From Sandaracinaceae bacterium (lineage in GTDB: Bacteria > Myxococcota_A > Polyangia > Polyangiales > Houyiibacteriaceae): 64,000 bases of DNA. The notes below the pieces were generated by a model, which was not told where the DNA came from, did not search any database, and was given only the letters and a program-made list of their open reading frames with translations. Made by a program: the position numbers and the translations under genes. The stretch spans positions 186,001-250,000 of the forward strand of contig JADJJE010000001.1 in NCBI GenBank assembly GCA_016706685.1, read 5' to 3'. This document shows positions 35,201 through 44,471 of the stretch, in pieces. The stretch's first letter is position 1. Each line of letters starts with the position of its first letter.

Positions 35201-37402
35201 ATGCCACGCTGCCCGCTCGCTCCCATGCCCCTCTGCGCCGGCCTCTTGGCCCTCGGCACGGTGGTGCTCCTGCCCACACCCACGGCCGGTGCGCAGGACG
35301 CCGCCGCGGTGAGCACCACGGTGGCGGTGGGGACGTACTTCAGCTGCGCCGTGCACGACGGCCGCGCGTACTGCTGGGGCAACAACGACGACGGCCAACT
35401 GGGCGACGGCGGCGAGGTGATGCGCGCGGCGCCGGCCGCCGTCCCAGGCGTCACTGGCGTGGTGGAGATCGGCGCTGGCTACGGTCACGCCTGCGCACGG
35501 ACCGCCGGCGGCGAGGTGTTCTGTTGGGGCGACAACAGCAACCGGCAGGTTCCTGGCGCCACGGGCGAAGAAGCCCGGCAGGCCGTGCGCGTGGCCGGTG
35601 TGATGGGCGCGACGAGGCTGGCGGTAGGCGGGTTCCACACGTGCGCGCTTCTGGCCCGCGGCACCGTGACCTGCTGGGGCAGCAACAGCAGCGGGCAGAG
35701 CGGCGGGCGAGAAGACAGCGGCCCGACGCCCATCCGCGGCGTCACCGGAGCCACGGCGCTCTACTCGGGCATGTACCACTCGTGCGTGCTCTCGCCGCGC
35801 GGCGTGTCGTGCTGGGGCGACGGGAGCTACGGCCAGCTGGGGACCGGCAACTTCCGCAACGCCACCCAGCCGCGGCCCGTGCGCGGTGTGCCGCGGGGTG
35901 TGACGCAGCTGGCGCTGGGGCGGCAGCACACGTGCGCCGACACGGCCGAGGGCGTCTACTGCTGGGGCTACGAGCTGTTCACCACCGGGTCGCCGCGGGC
36001 CCCCGAGCGCGCCCGGCCCCAGCTTCAGCCCTTCTTCGAAGACGCGGTCGCCATCTTCGCGGGGGGCAACACGACGTGCGCCGTGAGCGGCGGCGGCGGC
36101 GTCAGCTGCCGTGGGGACAACGACTACGGCCAGGCCGGAAACGGCGGCACCGCGACCGTGGACCGCCCAGTGGCGGTCGCCGGGCTGGGCACCACGCTCG
36201 AGGTGTCCGTGGGCACCATGCACGCGTGCGCTCGCGGAGCCGACGGCAGCGTGTGGTGCTGGGGCGACGACTCCGGGCACCAGACGAGCCGGCGCGACAC
36301 CACCTGGGCGGAGGCCCCGCGCGCGCTCAGCCTGCCCCCTGGGGCGGGCGCCGTGCGCAGCCTCTCGGTGGAGGGCAGCCAGTCCTGCGTGGCCACGCGC
36401 ACCGGCGCCATCTATTGCTGGGGCCTCGACTCGGCCGGCCCGCAGATTGGCCACCACACCTACATCTTCGGCGTGCGCGAGGTGCCCACCTTGGTGGAGG
36501 GCGTGACCGGCGCGGCGCAGGTGGTGTCGGGGGGCGTGGACGTGTGCGCGCTCGGCGCGCAGGGCGAGGTGGCCTGCTGGGGCGGGAACCTGGGCCGCAG
36601 CAGCACCACCGAGGACAGCGGCGGCTTTCGGGTGCCGCAGACCATCGCGCTGCCCAACACGCGCGCGCTGAGCCTCGCCGGGGGCACGGCCTGCGCGGTG
36701 GACGCGAGCGGCGCCGTGCGCTGCACCGGCAGCAACGTGGACGGCGTGCGCGGCGACTCCGAGGCGACCTTCACGCTTGCCCCCACCACGGTGAACCCGG
36801 GCTTCCGCGTGGCCAGCGTCCACGGCGGCGGCTACACCATGTGCGCGCTGGGCGTGGGCGGCGAGCTCGCGTGCTGGGGGCGCGGAAACCAGGGGCAGCG
36901 CGGCGACGGCCAGAGCGCTTCCACGCCCACCCCTTCACGCGTCACGGGCCCGCCGCAGTGGGCCAGCGTCTCCGTGGGTGAGCTGCACGCGTGCGGCGCG
37001 CTGCCCAACGGCCAGGTGTACTGCTGGGGCCGTGGCAACGAGGGGCAGCTGGGCAACGGGGCGAGCGCGTCCTATGTCACGCCTGTGGCGGTGCAGACGC
37101 TGCGCGACGCCACGCAGGTGAGCGTGGGCTACAAGCACTCGTGCGCGCGCACCCGCGACGGTCGCGCCGTGTGCTGGGGTGTGGGTTCCCACGGGCAGCT
37201 GGGCGACGGAACGCGCCAGAACCGTCCCGCGCCGGTGGCCGTCAGCGGCCTGACCGACGTGGCCGAGGTCCACTGCGGCGACACGCACACGTGCGCCATC
37301 ACCGCGAGCGCGCAGGTGCTCTGCTGGGGCAACTCGCACGACGGCCAGCTGGGCGGCGGGCTCAGCCACTTCGTGCGGCGGCCCGTGCGCGTCATGTTCT
37401 GA
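35201..37402 (+). CDS. Secreted RCC1-repeat double propeller protein
   Basis: This 733-residue protein has a signal peptide (ending near GAQDA) and about 14 repeats of roughly 48 residues, each ending in a CWGxNxxGQLG-like motif. Fourteen units would make two seven-bladed RCC1 propellers. Most units carry two cysteines about 8-11 residues apart (for example SCAVHDGRAYCWG), suggesting one disulfide per blade and an extracytoplasmic location. ATG at 35201 follows AGGAAG by 6 bases and starts the signal peptide; an upstream ATG at 35165 would spoil it. No enzymatic motif is present; the role is probably binding. Confidence 0.88.
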   Translation: MPRCPLAPMPLCAGLLALGTVVLLPTPTAGAQDAAAVSTTVAVGTYFSCAVHDGRAYCWGNNDDGQLGDGGEVMRAAPAAVPGVTGVVEIGAGYGHACARTAGGEVFCWGDNSNRQVPGATGEEARQAVRVAGVMGATRLAVGGFHTCALLARGTVTCWGSNSSGQSGGREDSGPTPIRGVTGATALYSGMYHSCVLSPRGVSCWGDGSYGQLGTGNFRNATQPRPVRGVPRGVTQLALGRQHTCADTAEGVYCWGYELFTTGSPRAPERARPQLQPFFEDAVAIFAGGNTTCAVSGGGGVSCRGDNDYGQAGNGGTATVDRPVAVAGLGTTLEVSVGTMHACARGADGSVWCWGDDSGHQTSRRDTTWAEAPRALSLPPGAGAVRSLSVEGSQSCVATRTGAIYCWGLDSAGPQIGHHTYIFGVREVPTLVEGVTGAAQVVSGGVDVCALGAQGEVACWGGNLGRSSTTEDSGGFRVPQTIALPNTRALSLAGGTACAVDASGAVRCTGSNVDGVRGDSEATFTLAPTTVNPGFRVASVHGGGYTMCALGVGGELACWGRGNQGQRGDGQSASTPTPSRVTGPPQWASVSVGELHACGALPNGQVYCWGRGNEGQLGNGASASYVTPVAVQTLRDATQVSVGYKHSCARTRDGRAVCWGVGSHGQLGDGTRQNRPAPVAVSGLTDVAEVHCGDTHTCAITASAQVLCWGNSHDGQLGGGLSHFVRRPVRVMF

Positions 37403-37427
37403 CACTGCCCATGGTGCGCGGCTGGCG

Positions 37428-38297
37428 TCAGGAGCCGCGCTTCACGCGCATGAGGCTCTCCTGCGCCACGCTGGCCACCAGCGTACCGTCCGCCGCGTAC
37501 ATGCGGCCGGTGTTGAAGCCGCGCCCGCCCTCCGCGTTGGGGCTCTTCATGGAGTAGAGCAGCCAGTCGTCCGCGCGCAGCGGGCGATGGAACCAGAGCG
37601 CGTGGTCCAGGCTGGCGATCATCAGGTTGGGGTCGAGCCAAGTGTGCCCGTGGTGCTGGATGCAGTTGTCCAGCAGGCCCATGTCGCTCGCGTAGGTGAC
37701 CACCGCCTGGTGCAGCGCCTGGTTGTCCGGGATGCGCCCGGCGCCGCGGAACCACAAGCGCTTGAGGCCCCGGTGCGGCTGCGGGTGCAGCAAGTCGATG
37801 GGCTCCGGATCACGGTGCTCGATGGGGCGCTCGAGCCGCAGCAAGAACGGGAACACCGGGTTGGACGTCTGCTCCGCGTACTCGGCCAAGCGCTCCGAGT
37901 TGCTCTTGAGTCCCTCGGGCGGCGGCGTGTCGGGCATGCGCTCCTGGTGCGACAGGCCCTCCTCGTGCACGTGGAACGACACCGACATGTTGAAGATGGC
38001 CTCGCCCTCTTGGCGCGCCACGATGCGGCGCGTGGCGAAGGACTTGCCGTCGCGGATGCGGTCCACATCGAACAGGATTGGCCCGCGCGGGTCCCCGGGG
38101 CGGAGAAAATATCCGTGCAGTGAGTGTGCAAACTTGTCGGTCTCATCCACGGTCCGATAGGCCGCGATGAGTGCCTGTGCAGCGACCAGGCCTCCGAACA
38201 CCCGCTGACGGCCATCGTTGGGGGTGTGCCCACGGTAGAGGTCGCGGTCCAAGCGGTCGAGGTCGAGGCGCGCCAAGAGGGTGTCGATCGGGTGCAT
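37428..38297 (-). CDS. tesB: Acyl-CoA thioesterase II
   Basis: This 289-residue double-hotdog enzyme hydrolyses acyl-CoA to free acid and CoA. The N-terminal RVFGGLVAAQALIAAYRTV and HSLHGYFLRPGD, and the C-terminal SLDHALWFHRPLRADDWLLY with the catalytic-type Asp, match TesB. Length is normal. It is convergent with the RCC1 gene and divergent from an SDR gene, with CATACT at about 38314 as a possible promoter element between them. Confidence 0.94.
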   Translation of the reverse strand: MHPIDTLLARLDLDRLDRDLYRGHTPNDGRQRVFGGLVAAQALIAAYRTVDETDKFAHSLHGYFLRPGDPRGPILFDVDRIRDGKSFATRRIVARQEGEAIFNMSVSFHVHEEGLSHQERMPDTPPPEGLKSNSERLAEYAEQTSNPVFPFLLRLERPIEHRDPEPIDLLHPQPHRGLKRLWFRGAGRIPDNQALHQAVVTYASDMGLLDNCIQHHGHTWLDPNLMIASLDHALWFHRPLRADDWLLYSMKSPNAEGGRGFNTGRMYAADGTLVASVAQESLMRVKRGS

Positions 38298-38377
38298 GGG
38301 TCCTCGTTTCGGACATACTCTCTAGCCCGCTCTCGCGGGGACGCCAGCCTGCCTTCCCGAACCCGAGAGCCTCAGCC

Positions 38378-39154
38378 ATGAAGACCAAGCGCACCGCCCT
38401 CATCACCGGAGCCAGCTCCGGGCTCGGAGTCGAGTACGGAAAGCTCTTCGCGGCAGATGGCCACGACGTGGTGCTGGTGGCCCGCAGCGAGGGCAAGCTG
38501 CGCGAGCTGGGGGCGCAGCTCGAGCAGCAACACGGCATCCGCGCTCACGTGTATCCGGCCGACTTGTCTCGCGCCGACGCGCCGCGTGCGCTCTTCGACG
38601 CGCTGGCGAACGACGGGGTGGTCGTCGACATCCTCGTGAACAACGCCGGGCTAGGCTACGTGCAGGCGTTCCAGTCCAGCACCACCGACTCGGAGCTGGA
38701 GATGGTGCAGGTGAACGTCACCGCGCTCACTGCGCTCACGCACCTCTTCCTCCCGGGCATGGTGGCGCGACGCTTCGGGCGGGTGCTCAACATCGCCTCC
38801 ACGGCCGCGTTCCAGGCCGGCCCCGGCATGGCGGTCTACTTCGCCACCAAGGCCTACGTGGTGTCGTTCAGCGAGGGCATCGCCCATGAGCTGCGGGGCA
38901 CCGGTGTGACCGTCACCGCGCATTGCCCCGGCGCCACCCACACCGGCTTCGCGGCCGTCGCTGGGGCGGGGGAAACGCTGCTGTTCAAGGCGTCGGTGGC
39001 CAGCGCCGACGCCACCGCGCGCCACGGCTACCTGGCCATGCAGCGCGGGCGCGTGGTGTCCATCCACGGCTTGCTCAACCGCCTGCTCTACTGGGGTGGC
39101 CTGTTCACGCCGCGCAGCCTGCTCGCGTTCATCTCCGCGCGCATGATGAAGTAG
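38378..39154 (+). CDS. Short-chain dehydrogenase/reductase (SDR), classical type
   Basis: This 258-residue NAD(P)-dependent oxidoreductase has the cofactor motif TGASSGLG near residue 10, NNAG near 89, and the catalytic Ser followed by Y-x3-K in STAAFQAGPGMAVYFATKAY. The C-terminal hydrophobic part (LLNRLLYWGGLFTPRSLLAF) may associate with membrane, as in DltE or 17-beta-HSD-like SDRs. The substrate is unknown, although fatty or sterol compounds are plausible next to tesB. Confidence 0.9.
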   Translation: MKTKRTALITGASSGLGVEYGKLFAADGHDVVLVARSEGKLRELGAQLEQQHGIRAHVYPADLSRADAPRALFDALANDGVVVDILVNNAGLGYVQAFQSSTTDSELEMVQVNVTALTALTHLFLPGMVARRFGRVLNIASTAAFQAGPGMAVYFATKAYVVSFSEGIAHELRGTGVTVTAHCPGATHTGFAAVAGAGETLLFKASVASADATARHGYLAMQRGRVVSIHGLLNRLLYWGGLFTPRSLLAFISARMMK

Positions 39155-39203
39155 CCCCCATTTTGGCGTTCCGCGTGTCGCCCGACTCCGTTATCGTCAG
39201 CGG

Positions 39204-40487
39204 GTGAAACTCATCGCTTCAGGGTTGTCGGACGTCGGCCGCGTCCGCGAGATGAACGAGGACACCTGGCTCGCCGCGCCGGACCTCGGGCTCTACGTGG
39301 TGTGCGACGGGATGGGTGGCCACGCAGGCGGTGACGTCGCCAGCCGGCTCGCCGCCGAGACGGTCGTGGCCGCCGTGCGTGCGCGCACGGATCTCCTCGT
39401 GGACGACCCCACGCCCGAGCAGTGCGAGGCGCTCAGCGGCCTGCTGCGCCACGCCATCGAGGCGGCCTCCGCGGCCGTGTATCGGCGCAGCGTGGAAGAG
39501 GGCAACCGCGGCATGGGCACCACCTGCACCACGCTCCTGATCGCGGGCAGCAAGGCCATCCTGGGCCACGTGGGCGACAGCCGGCTCTACCTGTCGCGCG
39601 CCGGACAGCTCCACCTCGTAAGCCAAGACCACACGTACGTGGCCGAGGCCGTGCGCCACGGCATCATGACCCGCGAGGAAGCGCTCGCCAGCGGCTACGG
39701 CAACATCGTCACGCGCGCCGTGGGTCCGCACGAGAACGTGCTGGTGGACACGCTGGTGTTCGACGTGCTCCCGCACGACCGCCTGCTGCTATGCAGCGAT
39801 GGGCTCCACGGCTACTTCGAGGACAGCGTGGAGTTGGTCACGCTGCTGCGCGAGAACGACACGGACCGGCTCGCGGGCAAGCTCATCGGCATGGCCAACG
39901 AACGCGGCGGCGACGACAACATCACCGCGGTGGTGCTGCGCGTGGAGGCTCCCGACGCCGCCCCGGCCCACGTCACGGGCCGCATGGTGGAGGTCTCCCA
40001 GGACTTCCACGCGCTGCGCCAGCTCACCCTCTTCTCGGACATGGACCTGCCGGAGCTGGCACGCGTGAGCCAGGCGCTGAAGAGCGCCGTGTACTCCCCC
40101 GGGTCCGTGATCCTCGAGCAAGACGACGAGCGCGGGCGGCTCTTCATCATCGCGGAGGGCACCGTGGCCGTGCGCAAGGGCACCCAGTCGGTGGCCGAGC
40201 TGCGCACGGGTCAGCACTTCGGCGAGATGTCGCTGCTGAACTACGCGCCCAGCAACGCCTCGGTGGTGGCCGTCCGCTCGACGCGCGTGCTGGTCCTCGA
40301 GCGCGACGCGTTCTTCGCGCTCATCAAGCAAGACGCCAACGTGGGCGCCAAGTTCCTGTGGCGCATCGCCCAGGCTCTCAGCCAGCGCTTGGACGACGCC
40401 CTCCCGTTCATCGTGGGCCGCGACGACCCCCGCCGCACCATGCCCATGGGCGGCCACATGCCGTCGCCCTTCATCGGGCGCGGCTAA
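39204..40487 (+). CDS. PP2C-type Ser/Thr phosphatase fused to a cyclic-nucleotide-binding domain
   Basis: This is a 427-residue cytoplasmic protein. Residues 1-250 form a PP2C phosphatase with the metal-binding motifs REMNED, DGMGGHAGGD, GDSRLYL, CSDGL and RGGDDNITAV all intact. Residues about 275-395 form a cNMP-binding domain (FSDMDLPELARVSQAL, IAEGTVAVRKG, GQHFGEMSLLN). The GEMSLL site lacks the usual Arg-x-Ala pair (here NYAPSNASV), so nucleotide binding is uncertain. GTG at 39204 is the start. The fusion implies that phosphatase activity is gated by a small molecule or oligomerisation. Confidence 0.93.
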   Translation: MKLIASGLSDVGRVREMNEDTWLAAPDLGLYVVCDGMGGHAGGDVASRLAAETVVAAVRARTDLLVDDPTPEQCEALSGLLRHAIEAASAAVYRRSVEEGNRGMGTTCTTLLIAGSKAILGHVGDSRLYLSRAGQLHLVSQDHTYVAEAVRHGIMTREEALASGYGNIVTRAVGPHENVLVDTLVFDVLPHDRLLLCSDGLHGYFEDSVELVTLLRENDTDRLAGKLIGMANERGGDDNITAVVLRVEAPDAAPAHVTGRMVEVSQDFHALRQLTLFSDMDLPELARVSQALKSAVYSPGSVILEQDDERGRLFIIAEGTVAVRKGTQSVAELRTGQHFGEMSLLNYAPSNASVVAVRSTRVLVLERDAFFALIKQDANVGAKFLWRIAQALSQRLDDALPFIVGRDDPRRTMPMGGHMPSPFIGRG

Positions 40488-40499
40488 AGGCGGCACCCC

Positions 40500-40976
40500 T
40501 CACAGGAGGGGGAGGATGTCGGCTTCCAGCTCGGCCGGCGTGGTGCTCGAGCCGTAGCGCTTCACCACGCGACCTTTGCGGTCCACCAGGAACTTGGTGA
40601 AGTTCCACTTGATGGCCTCGGTGCCCAGCACGCCCGGCGCCGCCCGCTTGAGCTCGGCGTAGAGGCTGTGCGTGTCCGGCCCGTTGACGCTGATCTTGGC
40701 GTGCATGGGGAAGGACACGCCGTAGTTCTTCTGACAGAACGCGCCAATCTGGTCGGCGCTGCCCGGCTCCTGCTTGCCGAACTGGTTGCACGGAAACCCC
40801 AGCACGCGCAGCCCGCGTGCGGCGAGCTTCTGGTGCAGCGCCTCGAGCCCTTCGTACTGCGGCGTGAAGCCGCACTTGCTGGCGGTGTTGACGATGAGCA
40901 ACACGTCGCCCTCGTACTGCTTCAGCGACACCGGCTCACCGCTCAGTGTCTCGACTTGGTGGTCGTAGATGCTCAC
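40500..40976 (-). CDS. Glutathione peroxidase family thiol peroxidase
   Basis: This 158-residue member of the GPx family reduces hydroperoxides. The active site is Cys, not selenocysteine, in NTASKCGFTPQY, with the tetrad partners Gln (PCNQFGKQEPG) and Trp-Asn (KWNFTKFLVD) present. Bacterial Cys-GPx enzymes commonly use thioredoxin. The ATG at 40976 begins the conserved N-terminus. It is convergent with the PP2C gene, 12 bases apart. Confidence 0.95.
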   Translation of the reverse strand: MSIYDHQVETLSGEPVSLKQYEGDVLLIVNTASKCGFTPQYEGLEALHQKLAARGLRVLGFPCNQFGKQEPGSADQIGAFCQKNYGVSFPMHAKISVNGPDTHSLYAELKRAAPGVLGTEAIKWNFTKFLVDRKGRVVKRYGSSTTPAELEADILPLL

Positions 40977-41066
40977 CTGCTATCCATAGAAGCGAGCGCC
41001 AACCAACGCAAGCCGTGCCGCGCCGCTCATTGATTCGGCCTGCGGACGGCCCTAGCCTTGCCGGCG

Positions 41067-41918
41067 ATGCGGTGTCGGCGGTTTTCAGTGAGTGTCGCGG
41101 GCCTCCTCGCGGCGGTGGCGATGGCGGTGTGCTCGGTCGCTGGGACCGGGCCGCAGGTGCGCGCGCAGGCAGGGCTCGGACCCAGCGCCACGCCGGCTCA
41201 GGTCCTCGCGGCAGCTCGCACACGGCCTACGGGGGAGCGGGTGCGGGCCCGCCTGCGCATGGTCGTGACCGACAGCGCGGGCCACGAGATCTCTCGCGTG
41301 CTGCGCAGCTCGAGCATGGAGCACGAGGGCGCGACGCGGACGCTCATGATGTTCGAGTCGCCGGCCGAGCTGCGCGGCACCGGGCTCCTGACCATCGACT
41401 ACGACGACCAGCGCGACGCCGACCAGTGGCTGTACCTGCCCAGCCTGCGGCGCAGCACGCGCATCGCCATGCGCAACCGCTCGGGGGCCTTCGTGGGCTC
41501 CGACTTCTCGTACGCGGACCTCACCGTTCCCGATCCGGCCGACTTCACGCTGCGCATGCTGGACGCCGCCGCCCGCGTGGATGGCGAGGCCTGCTGGCAC
41601 ATCGAGAGCGTGCCGCGCAACGCCGCGGTGCAGGCCGAGACGGGTTACGAGCGCACCGAGATGTGGGTCAGCCAACGCTCGCTGGTGCCGTTGCGCATGA
41701 AGGCGTGGCTCGGTCAGGAGCGCTTCAAGTACGTGTCGGCCAGCGGCATCGCCCAGCAAGACGGCGTCTACACCGCTCGCACGCTGACAGCCCGCACGGT
41801 GCGCGCCGGGCGAGTGCAGTCGCAGACGGTCATCGAGCGGCTCGAGCTGCGGTTCCGTGACCCCGCCGTGGTGCCCGAGCTGTTCACCACGCGTGAGCTG
41901 GAACGCGGCGCCGAGTGA
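41067..41918 (+). CDS. LolA-like outer membrane lipoprotein-sorting family protein
   Basis: This protein of about 283 residues has a signal peptide (hydrophobic core GLLAAVAMAVCSVAG) and a LolA/LppX-like lipid-binding fold. The segments LLTIDYDDQRDADQWLYLPSLRR and FVGSDFSYADL are typical of the family often annotated as outer membrane lipoprotein-sorting protein. These proteins usually accompany an RND-type lipid exporter and a barrel protein. Here only the barrel gene follows, overlapping by 4 bases (GTGA). ATG at 41067 is used; TTG at 41058 is possible. Confidence 0.85.
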   Translation: MRCRRFSVSVAGLLAAVAMAVCSVAGTGPQVRAQAGLGPSATPAQVLAAARTRPTGERVRARLRMVVTDSAGHEISRVLRSSSMEHEGATRTLMMFESPAELRGTGLLTIDYDDQRDADQWLYLPSLRRSTRIAMRNRSGAFVGSDFSYADLTVPDPADFTLRMLDAAARVDGEACWHIESVPRNAAVQAETGYERTEMWVSQRSLVPLRMKAWLGQERFKYVSASGIAQQDGVYTARTLTARTVRAGRVQSQTVIERLELRFRDPAVVPELFTTRELERGAE

Positions 41919-43507
41919 CGCAAGCTCGACGGCTCGGCGCGCTGCGCTGCGCCGTCGCGCTCTTGGTGCTGGCGACGCCCACCTCGACGGTCGCACAGGC
42001 GTCGCCCGCACCCGCCACGGACCAAGCCGTCGACGACGCGGCCGGCTGGGGCGCTCCCGAACGCAGCGCCGACCCTGACGACGCGGCCGGCTGGCCCAGC
42101 GACGGCCAGTCGGGAGATTCCGAAGCGCCCGAGGACGACGCCGCGGGCTGGGGGGAAGCTCCACCCGAGGGGGCCACCGCCGAGCCACCGGCGGACGAAG
42201 CGCGACCCTATGCCTTGGTGGGCTTCGCGCGCTGGGACGGCGCGCTGGCCATCGAGCGCCTGCGCCAGGACCCGTTCGCCAAAGCCCGCTTTGCACTGGA
42301 CGTGGACTTCCGGTGGTCGCGGGGCCCCGTACGTGTGGTGGCCGGCATTCACGGCGAAGTGGACCTGGTGCACGTGGGCCCCTGGAGCACCAGCGACGCC
42401 GCCACGCGCTCCCGCTACGGCTACTGGGTGCGTCCGCGTGAGCTCTACGCCTCCGTCCACCACGGCGCGGTCGAGGCCGTGCTCGGCTGGCAGGTGCTCG
42501 CGCTCGGGGTCGCGGACATGCTCAGCGTGCTGGACGTGGCGGCTCCCCTCGATCAGCGTGAGCCGGGCCTGGCCGATGTGGAGGACCTGCGGGTCAGCAC
42601 GCTGGGCTCGCGGCTCGGCGTCTACCATGGGGCGCTGCGCGTGGAGGTGCTGCTCACTCATGAAGCGGGCTTCGGGCGCCGCGCTCCGCCCCTCGGGCGG
42701 CTCAGCCCCTTGCGCGCCTTCGTATACGACCACCCGTCCGTCTCGGGCACCTCGCTCGAGGCGCTGGTGGACCGAGCGGACGTGCGCTACCGGAACCAGC
42801 CCGATCGCTTTGGGCCGGCCCAGCAGGTCTACGCGCGCGCTCTCTACCAAGGCTCGCGCGCCGAGGTGGGGGCCTACTTCTTCAGCTTGCTGGACCCGAT
42901 TGGGTTCGTCCGGACGCCGTCACCGCTCGGGCTGCTGGCCCCGGAGCTGGTCCTCGACCTCGAGCACCGCCGCTTCCACGCGGTGGGCGCAAGCCTCCTG
43001 GTGCCGGCGGGTGACTTCGTCTTGTTCGCCGAGACCCGCGCCGACATCGCGCGTCCCGTGACGCTGGCCGACACTGCGGCGATCCTCCCACGCACGGAGC
43101 TGGATCGGCGTGACGTGGTCTCGGCCACGCTGGGAGGGCGCTTCCATGGGCTCCCCGGCGTGGTGCTGGCCGCCGAGTTCTCCATGGGCTCCGACGGCCA
43201 GCGGCGCGCCCCGGAGGGCCAGGCCCCGCTGCTCTTCCCGGTCAACCCGCCCACCGTGGCGCTGCGCTACGAGCACCTGTTTCTGCGCGAGAGGTTGCGC
43301 TGGGCGACCTTGTTCGTGGCCTCGGGACCGCGGCTCGGCAGCGGCTTCTTGGTTCGCAGCGAGGTCAGCTACGACCTGCGCCACGGCCTCCGGGGAACGC
43401 TGGCGTACGTCCACTACCACCCTGGCAACGAGCCGGGCCCCATCTACGGGTTCCGGCGCAACGACCGCATCTGGCTGGCCCTGCGCTGGGACTTCTCGGT
43501 ATGGTGA
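41915..43507 (+). CDS. Outer membrane beta-barrel protein (DUF1302-like) with repeated DDAAGW motif
   Basis: This protein of about 530 residues has a signal peptide (LLVLATPTSTVAQA) and then an acidic, disordered 60-residue linker holding three copies of DDAAGW. The rest alternates polar and aromatic residues in strands that end in a C-terminal aromatic (WDFSVW), typical of outer-membrane barrels; the length and partner recall the DUF1302 group. It is translationally coupled to the LolA-like gene (GTG at 41915). The pair probably moves or binds a lipid across the outer membrane; the usual inner-membrane exporter is absent. Confidence 0.72.
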   Translation: MTQARRLGALRCAVALLVLATPTSTVAQASPAPATDQAVDDAAGWGAPERSADPDDAAGWPSDGQSGDSEAPEDDAAGWGEAPPEGATAEPPADEARPYALVGFARWDGALAIERLRQDPFAKARFALDVDFRWSRGPVRVVAGIHGEVDLVHVGPWSTSDAATRSRYGYWVRPRELYASVHHGAVEAVLGWQVLALGVADMLSVLDVAAPLDQREPGLADVEDLRVSTLGSRLGVYHGALRVEVLLTHEAGFGRRAPPLGRLSPLRAFVYDHPSVSGTSLEALVDRADVRYRNQPDRFGPAQQVYARALYQGSRAEVGAYFFSLLDPIGFVRTPSPLGLLAPELVLDLEHRRFHAVGASLLVPAGDFVLFAETRADIARPVTLADTAAILPRTELDRRDVVSATLGGRFHGLPGVVLAAEFSMGSDGQRRAPEGQAPLLFPVNPPTVALRYEHLFLRERLRWATLFVASGPRLGSGFLVRSEVSYDLRHGLRGTLAYVHYHPGNEPGPIYGFRRNDRIWLALRWDFSVW

Positions 43508-43576
43508 GGCTGCAATGGACGCGCGTGCTCCCCATTTAGGGACATGCTACTGCTGGCCTTCCTTTGGAGGAACGCA

Positions 43577-44446
43577 ATGGAACACATGAACAAAGTACTC
43601 GTCCTCACAGCCGTGCTGGTCGTCATGACTGGCGCCCGCGCCCAAGCCCAAGACACCGACGTGCAGGCGCCCGCGTCCGCAGGGGTGCCCATCCAGCGCA
43701 CCCAGCGTGAGCTGGTCCTGCCCGAGGGCTACGTCCGCGGCGACCTGGCGCTCGCGTTCGGTGACACCTTCGACCTGAGCCCGGAGAACGGCTTCTTCGC
43801 GCACGACTTCGGGGGTGGCCTCTCCATCGTCGAGAACCTGGAATTCGGCGTGAGCCTCAACCGCGAGTGGTTCTGGCCGCGCGTGGGCGGGGGCCTCATC
43901 CCCATCTACTGGGACGGCGACCGCGCGCACTTCTGGCGCATCCCCATCTACGCCCGCTACCAGTTCGTCACCAGCGAGCACGTGGCCATCGCGGCCGACA
44001 TCGAGATGAACCTCGCCACCCACGGCTACAGCAACTCGCGCCGGCACGCGTTCCGCGCGTCGCTCCCGGTCCGCCTCCGCTTCGGCAGCTTCATGTTCGA
44101 CACCGGCTTCACGTTCGAGGCCGAGACGAAGGGACCGGCCAACCGCGGTCAGGCCAACATCTACTTCCCCGCGGTGTTCACGCTGAGCGCCACGGAGGCC
44201 CTCTTCTTCCGCCTGTCCACGGGCATCGGCATCTTGGACATGCGCTCCGAGGGCGTGCACATGCCGCTCTTCTTCGGCGGTGGCTACACGTTGACCGTCG
44301 CCGACACGGTCGCCGACATCAACCTCGACTTCGGCTTCCCCTACCTGGCGCACAACGGCGACTTCTTCGTCCCGGGCGGCGACAGCAGCTCGCCGGACAT
44401 CTGGATGGTGAAGATCTCGTTCGCGGCCTACCTGGACCTGCTCTGA
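43577..44446 (+). CDS. Secreted outer-membrane beta-barrel-type protein
   Basis: This 289-residue protein has a signal peptide ending ARAQAQ. The mature part consists of amphipathic strands with aromatic girdle residues (FGVSLNREWFWPRVGGGL, FWRIPIYARYQFV, FFGGGYTLTVADTVADINLDFGFPYL) consistent with a small outer-membrane barrel. No family is recognised. ATG at 43577 follows GGAGG by about 6 bases, which rules out the upstream in-frame start at 43544. It lies 69 bases after the DUF1302-like gene on the same strand. Confidence 0.72.
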   Translation: MEHMNKVLVLTAVLVVMTGARAQAQDTDVQAPASAGVPIQRTQRELVLPEGYVRGDLALAFGDTFDLSPENGFFAHDFGGGLSIVENLEFGVSLNREWFWPRVGGGLIPIYWDGDRAHFWRIPIYARYQFVTSEHVAIAADIEMNLATHGYSNSRRHAFRASLPVRLRFGSFMFDTGFTFEAETKGPANRGQANIYFPAVFTLSATEALFFRLSTGIGILDMRSEGVHMPLFFGGGYTLTVADTVADINLDFGFPYLAHNGDFFVPGGDSSSPDIWMVKISFAAYLDLL

Positions 44447-44471
44447 CGCGGCCCCTCGCGCCCTGCGGCGG

